Part shown: positions 57,837-64,000 of the stretch, in pieces
Layout of the letters: every line of letters starts with the position of its first letter
Numbering within the stretch: position 1 is the first letter of the stretch
Assembly (NCBI RefSeq): GCF_006539185.1
Contig: NZ_BJMN01000036.1
Span: forward strand, 46,180 to 110,179
Length of the DNA stretch: 64,000 nucleotides
Direction of reading: 5' to 3'
Source of the DNA: Streptomyces gardneri
Lineage (GTDB): Bacteria; Actinomycetota; Actinomycetes; Streptomycetales; Streptomycetaceae
Program-made: the position numbers and the translations under genes
Notes under the pieces: generated by a model
Seen by the model: only the letters and a program-made list of their open reading frames with translations
Told to the model about the DNA's origin: nothing
The model's database searches: none

Positions 57837-59387
57837 GGAGGTGACCTCGTCGTGGTCGTTGTGCAGGCCGCCGCCGCTGCTCTCGCCGCCCGAGGTCGGG
57901 ACGGAGACGACCGGCTTGCGCAGGGACGAGATGTCGTGGGCGTAGGTGCCCACGGCGTTGGCGATGACGTCGATGTTCGCGTCGAAGGCCGTCATGTTGA
58001 CGTTCTTCAGGTCGTCGCCCTTGGCGTGGTAGTTCACGTCGTACGCGACACCCGCCTCGCCGCCGAACTTGGCTGCCTGGGCAGCGGTCTTGATGCCCTC
58101 GGCGCCGGTGAAGGTGCCGCCGGAGGGGATGCCGACCGCGATGAACGGGCCGTAGTCGGAGCGGCCGGAGAAGTCGGTGCCCTCGTGCGGGACTCCGCGC
58201 TTGTCCATGAAGTCGGTGATGTCGCGCTCCAGCTGGGCGGAGCCCTCGGGGCCGGCGCCCTCGCCGACGTTGTCCGAGTTGTCGCCGTCGTACACGAACA
58301 GGCCGTAGTTCGGCGAGGCGATCATGTCGAAGTTGAGGTAGAGCTTGATCTCCTTCTTGGAGAGCTCCGAGAGGGTGTCCACGTAGTGCTCGGAGCCGAG
58401 GAGGCCGTTCTCCTCCGCGGACCACCAGGCGAAGCGGATCTTGTTGCGGACCTTGTCCTTCGACTCGGCGAGCTCCAGGGCGGTCTGGAGGAGACCGGCG
58501 GAGCCCGAGCCGTTGTCGTTGATGCCGGGGCCGGCGGTGACGGAGTCGAGGTGCGAGCCGAGCATCACGGTGTTGGCGGCGTTGCCGCCCTTGGTCTCCG
58601 CGATGACGTTGTTGGTGGTGCGGAGCTCCTGGAGCTGGCGGATCTCCAGGGAGAGGTTGACCGGGCCGGCCGCGAGGTCGGTGGCGAGCTGCTGGCCCTC
58701 GGCCAGGGTGAGACCGCCGGTGGGGATCTTCCCGGAGGCCGCGTCGCCGAGGGTGCCGGAGAGGGCGCCCGGGACGTTGTTGTAGATGGCGGCGGCGGCG
58801 GCACCGGCCGCGGCGGCGTTCTGCTGCTTGATCGCGAATGAGCAGCCACCGCGCTTGATCAGCGCGATCTTGCCGGTGAAGGTGCCGGAGGCGAAGTCGC
58901 CCGGCTCGCAGCCGGTGGTGCCGTCGGCGTCGACGGGGACGGCCACGAGGTCGGCCTTGATGCCGCCGACCGGGGTGGACTTGGTGTACGTCATCGCCTT
59001 GATGTCGAGGGCCCGGGGGGCGGGGGAGACGACGGAGGCCTTCTCGGCGAGCGTCTGCGTGAACCAGAACTGGAACTTCTGGTACGTGACGGCGTAGCCG
59101 GCCTTCTTGAGCTGCGTGTACACGTACGCGGCGGAGGCGTCGTGCCCGAGCGTGCCGGCCGCGCGGTTGCCGCCGGCCGAGTCGGCTATCGCCTGGAACT
59201 TCTGCAGGTGCTTGAAGGCGCCCTGGCCGGAGGTCTCGCGGACCAGCTTCTTCGCCAGCTTGGCGGCATCGCGGGCCGGCGCGGCCGCGGGGTCCTGGCC
59301 GGCGGTGGCGGGAGAGGCGAGGACCAGCGGGGTGGCGAGGGCGGCGGCGGCCAGAATGGCTGCGGCACGGCGCTGGGTTGCGTTCAC
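57834..59387 (-). CDS. Secreted M28 zinc aminopeptidase with PA domain
   Basis: A 517-residue exported peptidase with signal peptide cleaved near 29. A protease-associated (PA) domain is inserted at about 150-245 (SGTFTGKIALIKRGGCSF). Metal ligands are in order: His (GSHLDSV), Asp (GINDNGSG), Glu-Glu (WSAEENGLLGS), Asp (LNFDMIA) and His (VNYHAKGDD), the complete di-zinc set of Streptomyces aminopeptidases. It removes N-terminal hydrophobic residues outside the cell. The GTG start follows AAGGACTTCT. The gene ends in a tail of Ser/Gly/His. Confidence 0.94.
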   Translation of the reverse strand: MNATQRRAAAILAAAALATPLVLASPATAGQDPAAAPARDAAKLAKKLVRETSGQGAFKHLQKFQAIADSAGGNRAAGTLGHDASAAYVYTQLKKAGYAVTYQKFQFWFTQTLAEKASVVSPAPRALDIKAMTYTKSTPVGGIKADLVAVPVDADGTTGCEPGDFASGTFTGKIALIKRGGCSFAIKQQNAAAAGAAAAAIYNNVPGALSGTLGDAASGKIPTGGLTLAEGQQLATDLAAGPVNLSLEIRQLQELRTTNNVIAETKGGNAANTVMLGSHLDSVTAGPGINDNGSGSAGLLQTALELAESKDKVRNKIRFAWWSAEENGLLGSEHYVDTLSELSKKEIKLYLNFDMIASPNYGLFVYDGDNSDNVGEGAGPEGSAQLERDITDFMDKRGVPHEGTDFSGRSDYGPFIAVGIPSGGTFTGAEGIKTAAQAAKFGGEAGVAYDVNYHAKGDDLKNVNMTAFDANIDVIANAVGTYAHDISSLRKPVVSVPTSGGESSGGGLHNDHDEVTS

Positions 59388-59499
59388 AGAAGTCCTTCCC
59401 GATACGGACGAGGTTGAGGGGAAGTTAGCGATCTCGGGGGGGTTCTGTGAACAGGTTCTGCGTAATTCCTGTCACCTTGAGCAGGATTGACATCTGGAG

Positions 59500-60126
59500 T
59501 TATCGATTCCCGGACGTTTTCGCAGGCTTGGTGTCTTTCGCGGCTTTCGCCGCCGCCTTCATCTCCTGCTTGTGCGCGCGCACCTTCGCGAGCGACTCGG
59601 GCCCCGTGATGTCCGCGGCCGAGCGGTACGAGCCCTGCTCGCCGTACGGCCCCGCCGCCTCCCGCCAGCCCGTGGGCCGCACCCCGTACTGCTTGCCGAG
59701 CAGCGCCAGGAAGATCTGCGCCTTCTGCTTCCCGAAACCCGGCAGCGCCTGGAGCCGCGCGAGCAGCTCCTTCCCGGTCGCCGCGTCCGCCCAGACGGCC
59801 TCGGCGTCGCCTCCGTACTCCTCGACGAGGAAGTGGCAGAGCTGCTGGACGCGCTGGGCCATCGACCCCGGATAGCGGTGCACGGCCGGCTTCTCGGAGA
59901 GCAGCGCGGCGAACTCCTCCGGGTCGCGGGCGGCGATCTCGTGTGCGTCGAGATCGTCCGCCCCGAGCCGCGAGGCGATCGTGTACGGGCCGGAGAACGC
60001 CCACTCCATCGGAACCTGCTGGTCCAGGAGCATGCCGACGAGCGCGGCGAGCGGCGAACGCCCGAGCAGCGCGTCGGCGTCGGGCTGCTGGGCCAGGTGG
60101 ATCTCGGGGGCTGCCTTGGAGCTCAT
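59500..60126 (-). CDS. HhH-GPD superfamily base-excision repair protein
   Basis: A 208-residue protein of the endonuclease III-like actinobacterial group. LAALVGMLLDQQVPMEWAFSGPYTI is the N-terminal helix set. The helix-hairpin-helix is LQALPGFGKQKAQIFLALLGKQYG. The catalytic Lys of EndoIII is replaced by the Gln of GKQKAQIF or shifted, and there is no Fe-S cysteine cluster, so it may be a binding or restricted-activity glycosylase. A Lys/Ala tail ends the protein. Start ATG 60126. Confidence 0.85.
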   Translation of the reverse strand: MSSKAAPEIHLAQQPDADALLGRSPLAALVGMLLDQQVPMEWAFSGPYTIASRLGADDLDAHEIAARDPEEFAALLSEKPAVHRYPGSMAQRVQQLCHFLVEEYGGDAEAVWADAATGKELLARLQALPGFGKQKAQIFLALLGKQYGVRPTGWREAAGPYGEQGSYRSAADITGPESLAKVRAHKQEMKAAAKAAKDTKPAKTSGNR

Positions 60127-60184
60127 GCTTCGATCATCCCGCCGGTGCCGGGCGCCCGCCCGGTGGGTTCACCCTCCCGCGAGC

Positions 60185-61144
60185 TCAGGGCTTCGCCCGG
60201 GCAGGGGGGACTCCTGTCGCGAAGCGGTCCAGGGCCGCGAGGATCAGCTCCCCGGTCCGCCGGTCGCCCAGGTGCCCCGCGTCCTCGACCATGTGCAGTT
60301 CGGCGTCCGGCCAGGCGCGGGACAGCTCCCAGGCGGTGCTGGGCGGCCCGGCCATGTCCAGCCGGCCCTGGATGAGGACCCCGGGGATGCCCGCGAGCCG
60401 GTGCGCGTCGCGGATCAGCGCGCCCTCCGCGAGCCAGGCGCCGTGGGCGAAGTAGTGCGAGCAGATCCGGACGAAGCCGAGCCGGGTGTCGTCGACCCGG
60501 TCGGTGTACGGGGTGCCCTGGCCCTCCATGGAGAGGACCGCGTCCTCCCAGGTGCACCAGTCGGCCGCCGCCTTCTCCCGGACGGCCCGGTCGGGGTGGT
60601 TCATCAGGGCGGAGTACGCCCCCACCAGGTCCTCCGCCCCGTCGGCCCCGTCCCGGAAGCGGGCGTGGGCCTCGGGGAAGAAGCGGCCGGCGCCCTCGTA
60701 CAGCCAGGCGATCTCGGAGCGGCGGGTGGTCGTGACGGCCGCGACCACGATCTCCGTCACGCGCTCGGGGTGCGCCTGCGCGTACGCCAGGATCAGCGTG
60801 GAGCCCCAGGAGCCGCCGTACAGCAGCCACTGCTCGATGCCGAGGTGCTCGCGCAGCCGCTCCATGTCGGCCACCAGGTGCGCGGTGGTGTTCACGGACA
60901 TGTCGGCGGCCGGGTCGCTCGCGTGCGGGGTGGAGCGCCCGCAGCCGCGCTGGTCGAAGAGGACGAGCCGGTACGCCTCCGGGTCGAAGTAGCGCCGGTT
61001 GTGCGGCGAGGACCCGGAGCCGGGCCCGCCGTGCACGACGAGCGCGGGCCGGCCCGCCGGGTTGCCGGAGACCTCCCAGTGGATGAGGTTGCCGTCGCCC
61101 ACGTCGAGCAGGCCCTGGTCGTACGGTGCGGTCTCGGAGTACAT
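60185..61144 (-). CDS. pip: Proline iminopeptidase (alpha/beta hydrolase, S33)
   Basis: A 319-residue cytoplasmic hydrolase removing N-terminal proline. HGGPGSGSSPHNRRYFDP is the oxyanion loop, LFDQRGCGRSTPH a family hallmark and GGSWGSTLILAYAQ the nucleophile elbow (Ser in GGSWGS). Asp in GRLDMAGP and His in EDAGHLG complete the triad. The ATG at 61144 begins the family's MYSETAPYDQGLLDVGDGN opening. A weak ribosome site precedes it. Confidence 0.94.
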   Translation of the reverse strand: MYSETAPYDQGLLDVGDGNLIHWEVSGNPAGRPALVVHGGPGSGSSPHNRRYFDPEAYRLVLFDQRGCGRSTPHASDPAADMSVNTTAHLVADMERLREHLGIEQWLLYGGSWGSTLILAYAQAHPERVTEIVVAAVTTTRRSEIAWLYEGAGRFFPEAHARFRDGADGAEDLVGAYSALMNHPDRAVREKAAADWCTWEDAVLSMEGQGTPYTDRVDDTRLGFVRICSHYFAHGAWLAEGALIRDAHRLAGIPGVLIQGRLDMAGPPSTAWELSRAWPDAELHMVEDAGHLGDRRTGELILAALDRFATGVPPARAKP

Positions 61145-61185
61145 CCGCCCGAGACTACGGGCGGTGGGGCCCCGCGGGTGCTCCG

Positions 61186-61791
61186 CTACCGGCCCTTGAC
61201 CCGTACCGCCGGGTCCTCGCACCACTCCAGGACCGAGGCCCACTCCCCGTACCCCGAGCCGGGGTTGAGGTGCTCGCCGCCCGGGACGTGGTCCGTGTCG
61301 AGACCGAGCGGGGTGCCGTAGTGGACGTCCGCGCCCTCGGGGCAGTACGGGTCCCCGTCCCCGTACACGAGCCGTGCCCGCGCGCCCGCCTCCGTGAGGC
61401 CGAGCTCCGCGCGGTCGGCCTCCGAGAGGCCGGTCTCCGCGAGGGCGAGGCCCTCGGCGAACGCGGCGATCTCCGGGATCGACGCCGTCACCCGCGGCGA
61501 GGGCGGGGCGACGAGCAGCACCCGGTCGGCGTCCGGCCGCCGCGCCCCGGCCCGCAGCCACAGCAGCACCGACAGGCTGTGCGCGAGCACCACGAACTCC
61601 CCGTCGGCCGGCCGCTCCCCGTGCTCCGCCAGGGCGGCGAGCCAGTCGTCGAGCACCGGCGCGTCCGCCTCGGGCAGCTGCGGATAGCGCACCTCGTGCC
61701 CGCGCGCCCGCAGCTCCCCGGCGAGCCAGTGCTGCCAGTGACCCGGCGGACGGTGGTTCTGGAAGCCGTGCAGGATCAGATACGTGGTCAT
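61186..61791 (-). CDS. RBBP9/YdeN-family serine hydrolase
   Basis: A 201-residue alpha/beta hydrolase: LILHGFQNHRPPGHWQHWLAGEL, then nucleophile elbow LAHSLSVLLW (Ser in His-Ser-Leu), Asp in VYGDGDPYCP and His in GGEHLNPGSGYGEW. All three triad residues are present. The HWQ.WL and GHLN.SG-like motifs are typical of the RBBP9 family. Substrate unknown. It is on the same strand and 41 bp upstream of the proline iminopeptidase gene, so probably cotranscribed. Confidence 0.88.
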   Translation of the reverse strand: MTTYLILHGFQNHRPPGHWQHWLAGELRARGHEVRYPQLPEADAPVLDDWLAALAEHGERPADGEFVVLAHSLSVLLWLRAGARRPDADRVLLVAPPSPRVTASIPEIAAFAEGLALAETGLSEADRAELGLTEAGARARLVYGDGDPYCPEGADVHYGTPLGLDTDHVPGGEHLNPGSGYGEWASVLEWCEDPAVRVKGR

Positions 61792-61854
61792 GCCACGATC
61801 CTGCGGCCGGAGCCCGCTCCCGGTCCAGCACCGTCCACGCGTCGGAACCTCTCC

Positions 61855-62553
61855 TCAGGCACGCAGGGTCAGCAGCTCCCGCACCCCGGCCTTCAGGCGC
61901 TCGCTCGACAGCTCCTGCTCGACCGTCAGGTGGTGCATGACGTCCGGCGAGAACGACGCGAGTGCCAGGTGCGCGAGGAGTGCGGCGTCGGAGCCGGGCC
62001 GCAACTCCCCGATGAGCAGCGTCATGTGAGTGTGCATCACCCGGTAGGCGCCGCTGTGGTAGCGGGCCCGGGGCGCGGCGGAGTGGGCGGCGAGCAGGAT
62101 CTCGCGCTGGGCGCGGACCCGGTCGACGAGCGCGTCGAGGAAGGCGTCGAGCCGCTCGGCGGCGGGGGCGCCGGGCCCGAGCGGCGGCGGGCCGCTCATG
62201 TACGCCTCCTGGAACTGGCGCTCGCGGTCGTCGAGCAGGGCCCACAGGAGCTGGGAGACGTCGCCGAAGCGGCGGTAGACGGTGCCGACGCCGATACCGC
62301 TGGCGTGGGCGACCTGGTTCATGGTGACGGCCTGGGGGCCGTCCTCGGCGACGATCCGGGCGGCCGCGTCGAGGATCTTCCGCCGGTTGCGGGCGGCGTC
62401 GGCGCGCTCGGGGGCGGGGCCGCCGCCGACGGTGGGGAGCAGGCCGAGAGCCGGTGCGGGTGAAGGTGCGGGCGTGGATCCGGATGCGGGCGTGGATGCG
62501 GGGGGAGGCGGGGTCGCGGCCGCGTCCCCGGTTCGCGGTTCTCTCGTGCTCAT
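61855..62553 (-). CDS. TetR family repressor of the divergent wrbA-like gene
   Basis: A 232-residue regulator. A Pro/Ala-rich N-terminal extension of about 48 residues precedes the helix-turn-helix (RRKILDAAARIVAEDGPQAVTMNQVAHASGIGVGTVYRRFGDVSQLL). The ligand-binding domain follows. The ATG at 62553 follows AGGAG by seven bases. It is divergent from the quinone oxidoreductase gene across a 155-bp region that contains a 20-bp dyad, the likely operator. Confidence 0.9.
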   Translation of the reverse strand: MSTREPRTGDAAATPPPPASTPASGSTPAPSPAPALGLLPTVGGGPAPERADAARNRRKILDAAARIVAEDGPQAVTMNQVAHASGIGVGTVYRRFGDVSQLLWALLDDRERQFQEAYMSGPPPLGPGAPAAERLDAFLDALVDRVRAQREILLAAHSAAPRARYHSGAYRVMHTHMTLLIGELRPGSDAALLAHLALASFSPDVMHHLTVEQELSSERLKAGVRELLTLRA

Positions 62554-62640
62554 CTGCCGGCTCCTGTCCAGTCCTGTCGCCTGTTCGCCCGTGTCCCCCC
62601 TCTGTAGGCCCTCGATGTGAGCATACCTGCCGCCCTTGCA

Positions 62641-62660
62641 AAGCGGATAGCGATCCGCTT
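62641..62660. promoter_or_regulatory. TetR operator dyad between tetR and wrbA-like genes
   Basis: AAGCGGAT-AGCG-ATCCGCTT is a perfect 8-bp inverted repeat with a 4-bp centre, located 49 bp before the oxidoreductase start and 88 bp from the tetR start. It would repress both. Confidence 0.8.
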
Positions 62661-62708
62661 AACCTCGGAGCATCGAAACGGAAAGTAATCCGGTTGAGGG
62701 AGTTCGTC

Positions 62709-63317
62709 ATGTCCGTGAAGGTCGCCGTCATCTACTACTCGGCCACCGGTGCCGTCCACCAGCTCGCCCAGGCCGTCGCCGAGGGCGCGGAGAAGGCCGG
62801 TGCGGAGGTGCGCCTGCGCAGGGTGGCCGAGCTCGCCCCGGACGCCGCCATCGACGCGAACCCGGCCTGGCGCGCCCATGTCGACGCCACCGGTGACGTG
62901 GAGGTCGCCACGCTGGAGGACCTGGAGTGGGCCGACGCCTACGCGCTGGGTTCCCCGACCCGCTTCGGGAACGTCGCCGCCCAGCTCAAGCAGTACGTCG
63001 ACACCTCGGGCGGCCTGTGGCAGCGCGGCGTCATGGCGGACAAGCCCGCGACCGCCTTCACCAGCGCGCACAACGTCCACGGCGGCAACGAGTCGACGCT
63101 GCTCGCGCTCTACAACACCTTCCACCACTGGGGCTCGGTGATCGTCTCGCCCGGCTTCACCGACCCGGCCGTCTACGCGGCCGGCGGCAACCCCTACGGC
63201 ACCTCGCACCCCGGTGCCAACGGCGCCCCGGAGGAGAACGTCCTCCAGGCCGCCCGCTACCAGGGTGCGCGCCTGACGCGGATCGCGAAGCGCCTGAAGG
63301 GCCTCGCGGACGACTGA
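62709..63317 (+). CDS. NAD(P)H:quinone oxidoreductase, WrbA-type flavodoxin-like
   Basis: A 202-residue flavoprotein: VAVIYYSATGAVHQLAQAVAEGA binds the FMN phosphate, GSPTRFGNVAAQLKQYVDTSGGLWQRG is the WrbA family signature, and TSAHNVHGGNESTLLAL is the second FMN loop. It reduces quinones by two electrons, avoiding radical formation. ATG 62709 follows GAGGGAG. It is controlled by the divergent TetR protein, which may sense quinones or electrophiles. A strong terminator follows. Confidence 0.93.
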   Translation: MSVKVAVIYYSATGAVHQLAQAVAEGAEKAGAEVRLRRVAELAPDAAIDANPAWRAHVDATGDVEVATLEDLEWADAYALGSPTRFGNVAAQLKQYVDTSGGLWQRGVMADKPATAFTSAHNVHGGNESTLLALYNTFHHWGSVIVSPGFTDPAVYAAGGNPYGTSHPGANGAPEENVLQAARYQGARLTRIAKRLKGLADD

Positions 63318-63334
63318 CCTCCGCCGCGATCCGG

Positions 63335-63381
63335 AAACGCCGAGCACCCCCAGGGCATGTCCCTGGAGGTGCTCGGCGTTT
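63335..63381 (+). terminator. Intrinsic terminator
   Basis: AAACGCCGAGCACC and GGTGCTCGGCGTTT form a 14-bp outer stem around an inner CCAGGG/CCCTGG hairpin, between convergent genes. Confidence 0.9.
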
Positions 63382-63411
63382 CGGACGGCGGGCCTCCTCC
63401 CGGAGGGGCTC

Positions 63412-63699
63412 CTACGCCAGCGACAGGAAGAGCTTCTCCAGGCGGGCCCGCATGGCGTCGCGGTCCTCGCCGTTCTTCCGGCCGTCCTCGATGTCGGTCA
63501 GGCACTGCTGGAGCCCGGTCGCGATGATCGCGAACCCGGCCCGGTCGAGGGCGCGGGAGGCGGCGGCGAGCTGGGTCACGACCTCCTCGCAGTCCCGGCC
63601 CTCCTCGATCATCCGGATCACACCGGCGATCTGGCCCTGGGCCCGGCGCAGCCGGTTCAGTACCGCCTTGAGCTCCGCGCCCGCGAGATCGAGTTCCAC
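63412..63699 (-). CDS. CsoR/CstR family metal- or persulfide-sensing repressor
   Basis: A 95-residue four-helix DUF156 protein. Cys37 and Cys66 are present, but the histidine that CsoR uses as its middle copper ligand (four residues before the second Cys) is Gly62. Loss of that His with both Cys kept is the CstR pattern, where the two thiols sense sulfane sulfur. A rhodanese gene lies divergently across a matching operator, which agrees. The GTG start at 63699 follows GGAGGAG. Confidence 0.85.
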   Translation of the reverse strand: MELDLAGAELKAVLNRLRRAQGQIAGVIRMIEEGRDCEEVVTQLAAASRALDRAGFAIIATGLQQCLTDIEDGRKNGEDRDAMRARLEKLFLSLA

Positions 63700-63716
63700 G
63701 ACTACTCCTCCACAGA

Positions 63717-63730
63717 TACCCCAGGGGGTA
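63717..63730. promoter_or_regulatory. CsoR/CstR-type operator
   Basis: TACCCC-AG-GGGGTA is the G/C-tract dyad with AT ends recognised by the family, placed between the repressor and rhodanese genes. Confidence 0.82.
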
Positions 63731-63780
63731 ATTTACTCCCCAGCACGGGGCTACGCCGAAGACCAAGGATGACACCTGCC

Positions 63781-64000
63781 ATGAGCGAACCCCTCTCGCT
63801 CGACGCCGACCAGGCCCGCGCGCGGCTGGCCGAGCTGACCGTGGTCGACGTGCGGACGCCCGGCGAGTACGCCTCCGGGCACGTCCCCGGTGCCCTCAAC
63901 GTCCCGCTCGACCAGCTCGGCCGGCCGTGCCCGAGCTCCGGGAGGCGGCGGCCCGCGGCGAGCTGCTCGTCGTGTGCCAGTCGGGCGCCCGCTCGGCCGG
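63781..64000 (+). pseudogene. Rhodanese-like sulfurtransferase with a -1 frameshift (partial)
   Basis: The ATG at 63781 opens a rhodanese domain: VVDVRTPGEYASGHVPGALNVPLDQL. After codon 46-47 (about 63919-63926, CTCGGCCGGCCGTG) the frame goes out of register. The expected continuation, AVPELREAAARGELLVVCQSGARSA with the active-site Cys loop CQSGARS, is in the next frame, as if one G were missing from a GGCCGGGCC run. It may be a true mutation or a read error. The gene runs off the window. Confidence 0.7.

Overview
The window is high-GC actinobacterial DNA and almost certainly comes from the central core of a Streptomyces chromosome. The base composition, strongly GC-biased third codon positions, GTG/TTG starts and four single tRNA genes fit this. 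So do the morphogenesis-linked copper cluster, the SigF-like and SigN-like sigma factor pair and the tadA/upp neighbourhood. From memory, dtpA (SCO3963), sigF (SCO4035) and upp (SCO4041) occur in this order in S. coelicolor, on the oriC-proximal arm. One exact 14-bp ParB site and one near match support an origin-proximal position.

Layout. 1-5319 is a minus-strand extracellular copper module: membrane protein, YcnI, Sco, the PCuAC chaperone ECuC, CopC-CopD and the DyP peroxidase DtpA, cut by the window edge. 5.5-16 kb carries housekeeping and signalling genes: two RsbW-like ATP-binding proteins, a SpoIIE-type phosphatase, aminopeptidase P, a prim-pol-like protein, a DUF5926 protein, a glycerophosphodiesterase and an HtrA protease. 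After tRNA-Ser(UGA) come a macro-domain protein and a small secreted Asn-rich protein. 17.7-22.6 kb is a tightly coupled five-gene operon with the gene set of the mycobacterial igr cholesterol side-chain operon (two acyl-CoA dehydrogenases, ChsH2-like and ChsH1-like hydratase subunits, Ltp2-like aldolase). It is followed by a DUF1906 protein, a SigE-family ECF sigma factor and an acyl-CoA ligase.

26.2-30.1 kb is one very large PAS / degenerate-kinase / degenerate-receiver protein with repeated Gly-Arg-Arg-Arg motifs. Then come an SSI-type protease inhibitor, two tRNAs (Ser-GCU, Arg-ACG), a membrane-anchored protein, a PH-domain protein, a lone BRO-N protein, a DUF2797 protein, a monooxygenase/amidohydrolase pair, a two-component system and two polytopic glycosyltransferases. 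42-46.5 kb holds two drug-efflux MFS pumps, each with its own regulator (TetR, MarR) and clear operator-like repeats. At 47.2-48.5 kb a divergent TetR/SDR pair has lost both 5' ends and the promoter between them.

48.5-52.2 kb contains a lipoprotein, the SigN-like and SigF-like factors, a Dabb protein and a 54-residue membrane protein. A structured 400-bp non-coding stretch and tRNA-Ser(CGA) follow. The rest is conserved Streptomyces core: TadA with its partner, Upp, an LytR_C protein, a ParB-fold protein, a HerA-like ATPase, an M28 aminopeptidase, an HhH-GPD protein, two alpha/beta hydrolases, a TetR/WrbA pair and a CstR-like repressor facing a rhodanese gene that appears frameshifted at the window end.

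A recurring feature is short tandem repeats just after stop codons or inserted in frame into otherwise conserved enzymes (9.5, 18.2, 20.5, 22.9, 47.0, 53.2, 55.0 and 57.8 kb). Gene identities come from recognising family motifs by eye; no database search was run.
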